From assembly GCA_031969915.1 (NCBI GenBank), contig DALYJJ010000024.1, positions 1 to 54,712 of the forward strand: a DNA stretch of 54,712 nucleotides. The letters are read 5' to 3'. This document shows positions 37,832 to 47,091 of this stretch, one piece after another. The first letter of the stretch is position 1; each line of letters starts with the position of its first letter. The notes beneath the pieces are model-generated. The model had not been told where the DNA came from, searched no databases, and saw nothing but the letters and a program-made list of their open reading frames with translations. The stretch is from DALYJJ01 sp031969915. GTDB lineage: Bacteria; Acidobacteriota; Terriglobia; Bryobacterales; Bryobacteraceae. The translations under genes and the position numbers were made by a program.

Positions 37832-39109
37832 TCAAGCTCCTGCCGGCAGCGCCGGCTGCCCGTTGAATTCCCGCACCGCGTTGAGCATCGCCAGGATGTT
37901 CGCGATCGGCGTTCGCGCCTGGATGTTGTGAATGGTATTGAAGACGAATCCGCCGCTGTTGGAGAAGACCCGGCAGCGCTCGAGGACCTGCGCTCGCACG
38001 TCGGCGGGGGTTCCGAAGGGAAGCACCTGCTGCGTATCCACACCGCCGCCCCAGAACGACAGCCTCTCGCCGTAGTCGTTCTTCAGATGATCGGCTTCCA
38101 TGCTGGTGGCGCTGCACTGCACCGGATTGAGGATGTCAAACCCGGCTTCGATGAACGAGGGAATGAAGCGGTCCACCGAGCCGCAGGAGTGTTTGAAAGT
38201 GCGCCACGCCGTGTGGCCGTGAATCCAGTCATTCACCCGCTTGTAGTAGGGGAACCAGAGGTCGCGGAACGTGGACACCGAACAGAAGCTCGAGGTTTGC
38301 GTGCCAAAGTCGGTGCCGCACAGAAAGACGGCGTCCACTTTGTTCCCGATGGACGCGAAGATCCGTTCCAGGTTGGCGATCGCGATTTCGCACTGGCGCG
38401 AGAAGATGGCGTGCACGAACTCGCGCCGGGAGCGCGTCGCCATGTACCATTCCGCGATGTCGCGAATGCCCTTGGGATGCTTCAGAAACGGCGCGGGCAC
38501 CAGTGCGATGTCGCCGAATGCCGTGCCGCCGAAGTTCGCGAGCACGGCGCGGCCGGTTCGGGACGCCGCATCCACCGTGGCGCGAATGTGGTCCAGGTCT
38601 TCGTCCGGGATCGGGCCGAACTCTTCCAGGTTGTCCTCCGGGCTGAGCTTCGCCTCATCGATCGGCTCCTGGCGTACGATGGTGTCGAAGAAGTAGCCGT
38701 CGTTCGGCATGCGGCCGCTCGGCGGAGCCGTCGTGTCGCCCTCGGGGTAGATCAGGATGTCCCCGTTTTCGGCCACCGTGGTGTTGAATTCGCGCGGTAC
38801 CGCAACCACCAGCCCGCCGGGCATGCGCCACTCTTTCCAGCCTTCGTTGGCGAAGCCGAAGAGCGTCTTGCGCGGAAACGTGCCTTCGACGTCCAGCCCC
38901 AGCGCTTCCTGCAGGTCGGCTTCGACGAGCCCGAGCATCTGGTACGGCTCGTGGACTTTCACCGGGCCCGGATCCAGCCCAAAGTGCCGGCGCAGCGCGT
39001 CCACGCAACTGACGTGGATACCGGTGACGGCGGTGCTTCCAAAATCGATGGGCACGCGGTCCGGCGCCTGGTGGCGCAAGACGGCGGCGACCCGCTCTCG
39101 GCTGGTCAT
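37832..39109 (-). CDS. UroD-like substrate:corrinoid methyltransferase (first gene of operon)
   Basis: The 425-residue UroD-superfamily protein is longer than HemE (about 350) and of MtgA/MtgB-like kind. A variable insertion (about 80-170) precedes the barrel core. His307-x-Cys309 (FKHSCGS) corresponds to the metal motif, and GGFVFNTIHNIQ near 386-397 to the conserved end of the family. By position and type it is the likely enzyme that takes the methyl group from the substrate. The ATG at 39109 has GGAGGG 5 bases upstream (39115-39120) and TATAAT further up. A longer frame to 39286 is discarded because it lacks family sequence. Confidence 0.88.
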   Translation of the reverse strand: MTSRERVAAVLRHQAPDRVPIDFGSTAVTGIHVSCVDALRRHFGLDPGPVKVHEPYQMLGLVEADLQEALGLDVEGTFPRKTLFGFANEGWKEWRMPGGLVVAVPREFNTTVAENGDILIYPEGDTTAPPSGRMPNDGYFFDTIVRQEPIDEAKLSPEDNLEEFGPIPDEDLDHIRATVDAASRTGRAVLANFGGTAFGDIALVPAPFLKHPKGIRDIAEWYMATRSRREFVHAIFSRQCEIAIANLERIFASIGNKVDAVFLCGTDFGTQTSSFCSVSTFRDLWFPYYKRVNDWIHGHTAWRTFKHSCGSVDRFIPSFIEAGFDILNPVQCSATSMEADHLKNDYGERLSFWGGGVDTQQVLPFGTPADVRAQVLERCRVFSNSGGFVFNTIHNIQARTPIANILAMLNAVREFNGQPALPAGA

Positions 39110-40091
39110 GTCAGCCCTCCATGGGATATTCGGATTATATAGTGCGGTTCGACTGATTGCAGCGGCGGTCCTGGTGCTCCTGCCGCTGGCGGGCGGGGAG
39201 TTCGAACTGCGCGGACGCGTCGTGCCGCCCGCCGCCGCTTCGGTGACCGTCTTCGGATCGCTGACCCCGTTCAACACCCGAACCATGGCCGGACCCGACG
39301 GCCGCTTCCGCGTGAAGGGCCTCGAACCCGGACTCTATACCGTCTCTGTGTTCGTGCCGGGGCGCGCCGAGGTGCGCCGCACGGTGAACGTCACGGCGGC
39401 GTTCGCCGACGCGCGCGGCCGTGTCGAACAGGTGATTCCGATGGAGCCGGGCGAGGAGACGCAGCGCCTGGCGCGGGAGCGGGAATCGATGGTTTCGCTC
39501 CGTGAGTTGAAGGTCCCGGCGTCCGCCCGCCGCGAGTTTGAGAACGCCCAACGAGCGCTCTCGCGACGGGACGTGGAGGCCGCGACCGCTCACCTTGAGC
39601 GGGCGGTGGGACTGGCGCCGCACTACAGCGAGGCCTGGAACAACCTCGGCACCATCGCCTATCAAACCCGGCACTACGAGCGGGCCGAAGCGCACTTCCG
39701 GCGGGCGTTGGAGGCTGCGCCCGGCGCCTACTCGCCCACGGTGAACCTGGGCGGCACTCTGCTCAACCTGCAGCGTCCGAAGGAAGCGCTACCCTACAAC
39801 GAGTTCGCCGTTCGCCGGCAGCCGGAGGACGCCCTGGCCCGCGCGCAACTGGGCATGAACCTGTGCCTGCTGGGCGACCTTGACCGCGGGATCGAACAAC
39901 TGCGCGAGGCGAAGCGTATCGATCCTTCGCACTTCTCGCGGCCTCAGTTGTTCCTGGCCCGTGCCCACCTGGAGCGCGGGAATCCGGTGGAGGCGATCGC
40001 CGAACTGGAGGACTACCTGAGGCGCCATCCCAATGCGGAGAACGCCGCCGCCGTCCGCAAGCAGTTGGAACGCCTGCACGCCGCGCGCTAG
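39108..40091 (+). CDS. Secreted TPR protein with carboxypeptidase-regulatory-like domain
   Basis: From the ATG at 39108 this is a 327-residue protein. A hydrophobic export segment lies near residues 15-30, a CarboxypepD-reg-like beta domain at about 33-105, and tetratricopeptide repeats at about 135-320 (AHLERAVGLAPHYSEAWNNLG is the clearest). The start is uncertain: the ATG at 39108 overlaps the first codon of the divergent operon, while the segment beginning at 39147 (GTT) or 39153 (CTG) would better fit the signal peptide and the TATAGT box at 39138. Probably an envelope scaffold protein. Confidence 0.78.
   Translation: MSALHGIFGLYSAVRLIAAAVLVLLPLAGGEFELRGRVVPPAAASVTVFGSLTPFNTRTMAGPDGRFRVKGLEPGLYTVSVFVPGRAEVRRTVNVTAAFADARGRVEQVIPMEPGEETQRLARERESMVSLRELKVPASARREFENAQRALSRRDVEAATAHLERAVGLAPHYSEAWNNLGTIAYQTRHYERAEAHFRRALEAAPGAYSPTVNLGGTLLNLQRPKEALPYNEFAVRRQPEDALARAQLGMNLCLLGDLDRGIEQLREAKRIDPSHFSRPQLFLARAHLERGNPVEAIAELEDYLRRHPNAENAAAVRKQLERLHAAR
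39134..39139 (-). promoter_or_regulatory. -10 box of the corrinoid operon
   Basis: On the minus strand a perfect TATAAT lies 24 bases before the first ATG of the operon (39109), leaving room for about 18 bases of leader that hold GGAGGG at 39115-39120. On the plus strand the same spot reads TATAGT and could serve the divergent TPR gene. I see no convincing -35. Confidence 0.5.
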
Positions 40092-40172
40092 TGACGCATC
40101 CGAGAGGAACGGGAAAGAAAATACCCAACCGTTTGCCGGGGCGCGTCGTCAAAAGCGCGGATCGGCACTTTC

Positions 40173-42728
40173 ATGAACACCCTGGGACAGGACATCCGTT
40201 TCGCGCTTCGAGTGCTTCGTCAGAGCAAACTCTTCACCGCCGTGGCCGTGCTCTCGCTCGCGCTGGGCATCGGTGCGAACACCGCCATCTTCACGCTCGT
40301 GGATTCCGTCCTGTTGCGCTCGCTTCCGGTGCCGAATCCGCAGGAGTTGGTCACGCTGGGCCTCAACCCGGCCAGTCCGCGGCACTCCTTCAGTTACCCC
40401 GACTACCGTTTCGTCCGCGACCACGCGTCTTCCTACTCCGGCCTGATTGCCTTCTCCGGAGGCGGGCGCCCGGTGGCGTTCCGTCCTGCCGGCGAGAACA
40501 GCGTTCCCCAGTTGGTCGCCCTGTCGATGGTGAGCGGGAACTACTTCGCGGCGCTGGGCGTGGAGCCGGCGGCTGGCCGGTTGTTCAACGCGGCCGACAA
40601 TGAGACGGAGGGCGCCCACCCGTACGTGGTCCTCAGTCACTCCTTCTGGACCCGCGCTTTCGGCCGGGACACCTCGGTTGTCGGCCGCGACTTGATGCTG
40701 AACGGAGCCCGCTTCCAGGTGATCGGCGTGTCGCGCGAAGGTTTTACGGGGGCTACCGTCGGCGTCTCGCCCGACGTTTACGTGCCCATCGTGATGTATA
40801 AGACCTTCTCGCCCACCGCGCACTTCTGGAACTCGCGGCGCATGTGGTGGCTCACCATGATCGGCCGATTGAAACCGGGCGTGACGCGCGAAGGCGCACA
40901 GGCGGAGTTCAACACCCTCTGGCAGCGCATCGTCGACGAGGACCCCGACAGGCGTCCTCCGGCGGCCTGGGACCGCGAGTACAAGCTCAACAATACGGGT
41001 ATCGTCGTCGAGGGCAGCCGCGGCCACTCCTTCATGCGCCGCGATGCACAGAAGCCGCTCACCATCCTGTTGATCACCTCGGCTTTGGTCTTACTCATCG
41101 CCTGCGCCAACATGGCGAACCTCATGCTCGCGCGCGGAGCGGCCCGGCGCAAGGAAGTCGCCGTACGCCTCGCCATCGGAGCGGGACGCGGCCGGCTGAT
41201 TGCGCAGATGCTCACGGAAAGCGTGCTCCTTGCGCTGATGGGCGGCTTCGTGGGCCTGGCCGTGGCGTGGTTCGGCGTCGGCGTGCTGGTGGACTTCATG
41301 CCTCGGCAGGCGTTCCCCGTCGAACTGAACCTGCGGCCGGATGCGCGGGTGCTGGGCTTCGCGTTCGGCGTTTCTCTGCTCACCGGACTGTTATTTGGCC
41401 TCGTGCCCGCGCTGCGCTCCTCGCGCCTCGATCTGCTCACCGCCCTCAAGACGAGTAGCGCCGGCAACTCTTCGGACCGCGGTTCCCGCTGGGACTTGCG
41501 CCGTTCGCTGGTGAGCCTGCAAGTCGCCCTCTCGTTCCTGCTCCTGGCCGGGGCGGGGTTGTTTGTCCGCACGCTAACGAACCTGAAGGGTCTCGAGCCT
41601 GGGATGGCGCGGGAGAACGTGCTCTTCGTCAGCACGAGTGTCGGATCGCTCGGCCTCCAGCCGCAGACGGAGCGTGCACTCAACCAGAGCCTGCGAGACG
41701 AGATCCAGCGGCTGCCGGGCGTGCGGGCGGCGAGTCTGGCGGCCATCGTGCCGCTCGGCGGATCACGATGGAACAACGACCTGCAGGTGGAAGGCTACAC
41801 CTGGCGTCGCGACGAGCGCCCGTTTGTTGACTCCAACGCCGCGACCCCACGCTACTTCGAGGCCGCCGGCATTCCGATTCTGCTCGGCCGCGACTTCCGC
41901 GAGAGTGACATGGCGCCGGTGCTGCCGCCTCGCGCCGAGCAACCGCCGCCCCGCGGCGCAGAGCCGCCGAATACTCCCGGACCGCCGCGCGTCGTGATTG
42001 TGAACGAAGCCTTCGCCAGGAAGTTCTTTCCAGGCCAGCAGGCCCTCGGCAAGCGGATCGTGACCGGCGAAAAATGGAATGCCGAACGCGCGGCCGAGAT
42101 CGTGGGGGTGGTGGCCGACACCCGCTATTTCGACCTCCGCAAGCCCGTAGAGCCCATGTTTTACCTGCCGATGTACCGCGACGGCACGGGCTTCGCGACC
42201 CATACCGTGCGCACCACCGGCGACCCTCGACAACTGACCGGCGCGATCCGCCAGAAGCTGCTGGAGATCAATCCCGCGGTGTCGATTCTCGAAAGCCGCA
42301 CGATCGAGGACAACGTGAACCGGATGGTGGTGGGCGAGCGCGTGGTGGCTTCGCTCGGCGGGTTCTTCGGCCTGCTCGCGCTGCTGTTGGCCGCCATCGG
42401 GCTGTACGGCGTCATGGCCCAGACCGTGGCGCGGCGAGGCCGCGAGATCGGCATCCGCATGGCCCTCGGAGCACAAGCCGGACGCGTGTTACGCATGGTC
42501 CTGCGCGAGGCCGGCTGGATGGTGCTCGCTGGGGCGCTGGTGGGTGTTCCGGCGGTGCTCGCCACCACGCGCTTTGCCGAATCGCTGCTGTTCGGTGTCA
42601 CGCCGCAGGACCCTGCGACGCTCGCGGCGGCGCTCCTCGCTCTCCTCGCCGTGACCCTGGTCGCCGGGCTGATTCCCGCGCGGCGGGCCACCAAAGTCGA
42701 CCCCATGATTGCGCTACGGGAGGAGTGA
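40173..42728 (+). CDS. ABC transporter permease of ADOP type (two FtsX regions)
   Basis: The 851-residue membrane protein starts with a short helical segment (DIRFALRVLRQSK), then a membrane helix (about 22-44) and a MacB-like periplasmic domain. The first three-helix FtsX region (about 290-425) is followed by a further periplasmic domain and a second FtsX region at the C terminus (about 725-845). Duplicated permeases without a neighbouring ATPase gene are typical of Acidobacteria. No ATPase is encoded nearby here. Role unknown; related MacB permeases export or work as mechanotransducers. The end overlaps the convergent GNAT gene by 15 bases. Confidence 0.9.
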   Translation: MNTLGQDIRFALRVLRQSKLFTAVAVLSLALGIGANTAIFTLVDSVLLRSLPVPNPQELVTLGLNPASPRHSFSYPDYRFVRDHASSYSGLIAFSGGGRPVAFRPAGENSVPQLVALSMVSGNYFAALGVEPAAGRLFNAADNETEGAHPYVVLSHSFWTRAFGRDTSVVGRDLMLNGARFQVIGVSREGFTGATVGVSPDVYVPIVMYKTFSPTAHFWNSRRMWWLTMIGRLKPGVTREGAQAEFNTLWQRIVDEDPDRRPPAAWDREYKLNNTGIVVEGSRGHSFMRRDAQKPLTILLITSALVLLIACANMANLMLARGAARRKEVAVRLAIGAGRGRLIAQMLTESVLLALMGGFVGLAVAWFGVGVLVDFMPRQAFPVELNLRPDARVLGFAFGVSLLTGLLFGLVPALRSSRLDLLTALKTSSAGNSSDRGSRWDLRRSLVSLQVALSFLLLAGAGLFVRTLTNLKGLEPGMARENVLFVSTSVGSLGLQPQTERALNQSLRDEIQRLPGVRAASLAAIVPLGGSRWNNDLQVEGYTWRRDERPFVDSNAATPRYFEAAGIPILLGRDFRESDMAPVLPPRAEQPPPRGAEPPNTPGPPRVVIVNEAFARKFFPGQQALGKRIVTGEKWNAERAAEIVGVVADTRYFDLRKPVEPMFYLPMYRDGTGFATHTVRTTGDPRQLTGAIRQKLLEINPAVSILESRTIEDNVNRMVVGERVVASLGGFFGLLALLLAAIGLYGVMAQTVARRGREIGIRMALGAQAGRVLRMVLREAGWMVLAGALVGVPAVLATTRFAESLLFGVTPQDPATLAAALLALLAVTLVAGLIPARRATKVDPMIALREE

Positions 42729-43298
42729 ACCGCCGCGTGCGCGCCATCGCCGGATGCCGGTACGCACGTGCTCCGGCAGTTCGCCGATGCGCATCGCCAT
42801 GGGGACGAACGCCGCGGCGCCGTCGGGCACGGGCGGACCAAGCTCGCGGAAACCGAGCCGGCGGTACATGGCCAGGCGGTTGACCACGCCGGAGATGAGA
42901 ATCGCTTCGAAGCCTTCGGCGGCGGCGAGTTCGATCATCGAGCCCAGCAGCCCGGCGAGGACCATGCTGTTGCGGTGCGCGGGTTCGATGGCGAGCAGCC
43001 GTACTTCCAGCCGGCGCGCCGGCCAATCGGCCAGGGAGGCCACTCCGAGAGGCAGGCGCTTCTCGATCGAGAACGGCGGCTCGGCGTTCACCGCAATCAT
43101 CCCCACGACGCGGCCGGCGGCGAAGGCGCAGAGGTAGCGGGTGGTGGCTGCGTAGCGGTCCACCAGCAGGCCATCGGGCGCGAGTTCATGCTGCCCGAGC
43201 TCGCGGCTGAACGTTTCATGGTTCAAGCGCCATACGCCTTCCCGTTCTTCGGCGGTGCTGGCCAGACGGAACTCGTACTTGATATCGCCGCGAGCCAC
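42714..43298 (-). CDS. GNAT/N-acyltransferase-like protein
   Basis: The 194-residue protein has an acyltransferase-like fold: a central strand with AGRVVGMIAVNA, a helix after EVRLLAIEPAHRNSM and a late LAMYRRLGFRELG, which is the usual end of GNAT proteins. The spacing also recalls FeeM-like N-acyl amino acid synthases. The GTG at 43298 has GGAG 6 bases upstream; ATG 43373 is possible but overlaps the next gene's start. The substrate is unknown. Confidence 0.65.
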   Translation of the reverse strand: MARGDIKYEFRLASTAEEREGVWRLNHETFSRELGQHELAPDGLLVDRYAATTRYLCAFAAGRVVGMIAVNAEPPFSIEKRLPLGVASLADWPARRLEVRLLAIEPAHRNSMVLAGLLGSMIELAAAEGFEAILISGVVNRLAMYRRLGFRELGPPVPDGAAAFVPMAMRIGELPEHVRTGIRRWRARGGSLLP

Positions 43299-43357
43299 TT
43301 CATGCTCCAGTCTGACTGATTGTGGCCTGAGCGGTCCCAAACCGCCACGCGGAGATG

Positions 43358-43363
43358 TATATT
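43358..43363 (+). promoter_or_regulatory. -10-like box of the PSD1 gene
   Basis: TATATT ends 8 bases before the ATG at 43372, the pattern found at several other starts in the window. No -35 seen. Confidence 0.4.
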
Positions 43364-43371
43364 CGTTACAC

Positions 43372-45735
43372 ATGGCGTACTGCCGCATTCTGGTGCTGGT
43401 TGCGGCCCTCCCGTTCCTGGCGCACGCGCAGGCCCCCGCCGGCGGGCTTGACTTCTTCGAACAGAAGATCCGGCCGGTGCTGGCCAAGAAGTGCTACGCG
43501 TGCCACAGCGCGGCGTCCAAGCCGCTGATGGGGCGGATGGCCCTGGATACGCGTGCGGGCATGCGCAAGGGAGGCTCGTCCGGCGTGCCGGCCGTGGTCC
43601 CGGAGAAGCCCAACGAGGGTGTGCTGATGGCCGCCATTCGCCAGTCCGGGCATCTGAAAATGCCGCCTGGCGAGAAGCTGGATGCCGCCGTCATCGCCGA
43701 CTTCGAAGCCTGGATCAAGATGGGCGCGCCCGATCCGCGCGAGGGCAAGGCACCGGTGCTTCCCGCCGCGTACGACTTCGAGAAAGCGCGCCGGCATTGG
43801 GCCTACCGCCCGGTAGTGGACCGCGAGCCGCCCACGGTTTCCGATCCGCTGTGGTCCAAGAGCGGCATCGACCGTTACATCAAGGCGAAGCTCGACGAGA
43901 AGAGACTGACGCCCGCGGGGCTTGCGTCGAAGCGAGCGCTCCTGCGGCGGGTCACCTTCGACCTCACCGGCCTGCCGCCCACGCCCGCGGAGATGGATGC
44001 GTTCCTGGCCGACACGTCGGCGGGCGCGTACGACAAGGTGATTGACCGGCTGCTCGCTTCCGCCGCCTACGGCGAAAAGTGGGGACGTCATTGGCTGGAC
44101 GTGGTGCGCTATGCCGATACCGCGGGCTGCAATTCCGATTTCCCCGTGCCCGACGCCTGGCGATACCGCAACTGGGTGATGCAGAGCTTCCGCGACGACA
44201 AGCCGTATCTGGACTTCCTGCGCGAACAGATCGCGGGCGACCTGCTGCCCTACAAGAACGACGAGGACCGGCAGGCGAAGGTCGTGGCCACCAGCTATAT
44301 CGCGATGTCGCGGCGTTTCGCTTCGAACAAGAACGAGCACCATCTCACCATCGACGACACCATCGACAACGTGAGCAAGGCGATGCTCGGCCTGACCGTT
44401 TCCTGCGCGCGCTGCCACGATCACAAATTCGACGCCATTCCGCAGACCGACTACTTCGGCTGGTACGGCATCTTCGATTCGACCGTGTACAGCTTTCCCG
44501 GTGTGGAGACGTTTCCACGGCCCCATGATTGGGTGGCGCTGGGTGGGCCCGGGGCGCAGAAGCGGATCGACGAATGGGAGACGCGGCTGCGCGCCGTGCA
44601 CCAGGATATCCGCGAACTGCGCTTCGGCAACGGACGCTTCCGCCCCACCGCGCGCGAAGAGCTGAAGAAGCTCACCGCCGAGGCGCTGAGCATCGAAATT
44701 GCGCCGCCCGACGTTCCCAAGGCCTACGCGGTGAAGGAGGGCATCGGCCGGAACGCCCGCATGCACTACAAAGGCGACCCCCGCTTGCTGGGCGAGGAAG
44801 CGCCTCGTGGGTGGCTGACGGTGCTGGGCGGCGGGACCATCGCCGGCGAGATCGGCAGCGGCCGGCGGCAGTTGGCGGATTGGATCACGGATCCGAAGAA
44901 CCCGCTGACCGCGCGAGTGATGGTGAATCGCATCTGGCAATGGCATTTCGGCAAGGGCCTCGCCGCGTCGCCCAACGATTTCGGCGTGCGGGGCGAGACC
45001 CCTTCTCATCCCGAACTGTTCGACTGGTTGGCGGCGCGGTTCGCCGAGTCGGGGTATTCGGTGAAGGCGATGCACCGGCTGATGCTCACTTCGCGCACGT
45101 ACCGGCTGGCGAGCGCGCACGCGGCCGCCAACGCGGAGAAGGACCCGAACAACACCTACCTGTGGCGCTTCAACCGGCGGCGGCTCCAGGCCGAGGAGAT
45201 TCGCGACGCGATGCTTGCGGTCAGCGGCCAACTGGACGCCACGCCCGGCGGAGCCCACCCGTTCCCCAAATTGCACGAGTGGACATTCACGCAGCACCGG
45301 CAGTTCTTCGCGCGCTACAACCACAACAAGCGCAGCGTTTACCTGATGCAGCAGCGGCTGCGGAAGGACCCGCTGCTGGAGCTGTTCGATTCGGCGGACC
45401 CGAATACGTCCGTGGGCGTGCGCAGTGAGAGCATCACGGCCCTGCAGGCGCTGGCGCTCACCAACAGCGAGTTCGTACACGCCCAGGCGGACGCGCTGGC
45501 GGTCCGGGTCGGAATGGCGCACAGCGACACGCTCGCGCGGATCCGGTACGCCCATCAACTGGCGTTGGGCCGGCCGACAACACCGCCGGAGATCGCGCAG
45601 GGCACGGCGTACCTGTCGAAAGCCCGGACGGCGCTTGAGGACTCGCCGCTCGCGGCGGAGCAGCGCCCCCGCGCGGCCCTGGCGAGCTACCTCCGAGCGC
45701 TGTTGGCAAGCGATGAATTCTTCTTTGTGGACTAG
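43372..45735 (+). CDS. PSD1/planctomycete cytochrome C protein (DUF1549 + DUF1553)
   Basis: The 787-residue secreted protein has a signal peptide (1-20), then a haem-like Cys41-x-x-Cys44-His45 in PSCyt1, a DUF1549 domain (with LDVVRYADTAG and SCARCHDHKFD near 345) and DUF1553 (from about 490, with NRIWQWHFGKGL and FRRRL-like sites). The ATG at 43372 starts a clean signal peptide. It is followed after 9 bases by a DUF1501 gene, the standard pair. A role in periplasmic handling of polymers has been suggested for the family, but no reaction is known. Confidence 0.93.
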   Translation: MAYCRILVLVAALPFLAHAQAPAGGLDFFEQKIRPVLAKKCYACHSAASKPLMGRMALDTRAGMRKGGSSGVPAVVPEKPNEGVLMAAIRQSGHLKMPPGEKLDAAVIADFEAWIKMGAPDPREGKAPVLPAAYDFEKARRHWAYRPVVDREPPTVSDPLWSKSGIDRYIKAKLDEKRLTPAGLASKRALLRRVTFDLTGLPPTPAEMDAFLADTSAGAYDKVIDRLLASAAYGEKWGRHWLDVVRYADTAGCNSDFPVPDAWRYRNWVMQSFRDDKPYLDFLREQIAGDLLPYKNDEDRQAKVVATSYIAMSRRFASNKNEHHLTIDDTIDNVSKAMLGLTVSCARCHDHKFDAIPQTDYFGWYGIFDSTVYSFPGVETFPRPHDWVALGGPGAQKRIDEWETRLRAVHQDIRELRFGNGRFRPTAREELKKLTAEALSIEIAPPDVPKAYAVKEGIGRNARMHYKGDPRLLGEEAPRGWLTVLGGGTIAGEIGSGRRQLADWITDPKNPLTARVMVNRIWQWHFGKGLAASPNDFGVRGETPSHPELFDWLAARFAESGYSVKAMHRLMLTSRTYRLASAHAAANAEKDPNNTYLWRFNRRRLQAEEIRDAMLAVSGQLDATPGGAHPFPKLHEWTFTQHRQFFARYNHNKRSVYLMQQRLRKDPLLELFDSADPNTSVGVRSESITALQALALTNSEFVHAQADALAVRVGMAHSDTLARIRYAHQLALGRPTTPPEIAQGTAYLSKARTALEDSPLAAEQRPRAALASYLRALLASDEFFFVD

Positions 45736-45744
45736 GTGACGACG

Positions 45745-47091
45745 ATGTGGACGCGGCGTAACATGGTTCGTTCGATGATGGCCGGCTCCGCGCTGCTGCC
45801 CGCGATTCTCAGGCACTGCCTTGCGGACACCGGCGATGCACTGTCGCCGAAGGCCCCCCACTTCGAGCCCCGGGCGAAGCGGATCATTTTTCTGTTTTCA
45901 AGCGGCGGCGTCTCCCATGTCGACACCTTCGATCCGAAGCCCGCTTTGGTCGCCGCGGCGAAGGCGGAGAAGAAAGCTCCCAACGGCCGGCCTTACCTCG
46001 CGCCGTTCTGGGAGTTCAGGCGCGAATCGGAGTGCGGCACGGAGGTGAGCGACCTCTTTCCGTGGATCCGCAAGTCGATGGACGAGATCTGCTTGATCCG
46101 TTCGATGCGCGGCGATCACAACGATCACGCGCAGGCCACGCTCGGCGTTCACACGGGATCAGTGACGTTCGCGCGGCCGTCGATGGGTTCGTGGGTCAGC
46201 TACGGGCTGGGCACGGAGAACCGCAACCTGCCTTCGTTCGTGGTGCTCGCCCCGTCGCTGCCGTACGCCGGCGCGCAGGTGTGGTCGTCGGATTTCTTGC
46301 CGGGCGCGCACAGCGGCACGCTGGTGACGCCGGGCACCGATCCGGTGCCGAACCTCGCACGGCGCGCCCCGACGGCCAACCTGCAGCAGATCGAACTGGG
46401 CTTGCTGGACCGCTTCAACAAGAAACACCAGATCGCGCGGCCCGGCGATCCGCGTCTGGCGGCGCGGATCAAGTCCTTCGAAACCGCCTTCGGCATGCAG
46501 ATGGAGATGCCGGAGGTGCTCGACCTTTCTAAAGAGACCGATGCGACGCTCGAGCTCTACGGCCTGGAGCGGGGCTCGACGAAGGGCTACGCGTGGCAGT
46601 GCCTGGTGGCGCGGCGTCTGGCGGAACGCGGCGTGCGCTTCATTGAACTGATCGACGTGGGCGCCTCGAACAACTGGGACGCCCACGGCGACATGAAGAC
46701 GCACGAACCGCTGGCGAAGAACATCGACCGCGCGATCTACGGCCTTCTCCGCGACCTCAAAGGCCGCGGCATGCTGAACGACACGCTGGTGGTCTGGAGT
46801 TCGGAGTTCGGGCGGTCGCCCTGGCCCGACAGCCCGCAGGGGCGCAATCATCATGTGAATGTCTACACGACGTGGATGGCCGGCGGCGGCGTGAAGCCCG
46901 GGATCGTCTACGGAAAGTCGGACGAGATGGGAGCGAGCGTCGGCGGGAACGAAGTCCATGTCCACGATTTCCACGCGACGATCCTGCACCTGTTGGGCTT
47001 CGACCATACGCGGCTGACGTTCCGCCACGCGGGTCGCGATTTTCGCTTGACGGACGTCCACGGAAACATCGTGAAGCCGATCCTGGCATGA
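45745..47091 (+). CDS. DUF1501 protein with Tat-like signal
   Basis: The 448-residue protein starts with TRRNMVRSMMAGSAL (twin-arginine-like) and has alkaline-phosphatase-superfamily features, with IIFLFSSGGVSHVDTFDPK near the N terminus and VWSSEFGRSPW near 350. DUF1501 proteins occur next to PSD1 cytochromes, as here. Function unknown. The ATG at 45745 is preceded by AGGTG at 6 bases; the GTG at 45736 is an alternative. The end overlaps the nitrilase start in ATGA. Confidence 0.88.
   Translation: MWTRRNMVRSMMAGSALLPAILRHCLADTGDALSPKAPHFEPRAKRIIFLFSSGGVSHVDTFDPKPALVAAAKAEKKAPNGRPYLAPFWEFRRESECGTEVSDLFPWIRKSMDEICLIRSMRGDHNDHAQATLGVHTGSVTFARPSMGSWVSYGLGTENRNLPSFVVLAPSLPYAGAQVWSSDFLPGAHSGTLVTPGTDPVPNLARRAPTANLQQIELGLLDRFNKKHQIARPGDPRLAARIKSFETAFGMQMEMPEVLDLSKETDATLELYGLERGSTKGYAWQCLVARRLAERGVRFIELIDVGASNNWDAHGDMKTHEPLAKNIDRAIYGLLRDLKGRGMLNDTLVVWSSEFGRSPWPDSPQGRNHHVNVYTTWMAGGGVKPGIVYGKSDEMGASVGGNEVHVHDFHATILHLLGFDHTRLTFRHAGRDFRLTDVHGNIVKPILA

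Noticed and set aside
32448..39109. Calling the two UroD-like proteins HemE
   Set aside because: They have His-x-Cys metal motifs and corrinoid neighbours, and the first is far longer than HemE.
43366..45861. 831-codon open frame on the minus strand opposite the PSD1 gene
   Set aside because: A mirror of codon bias in GC-rich DNA; no motif or family, no ribosome site, and the plus-strand gene is certain.
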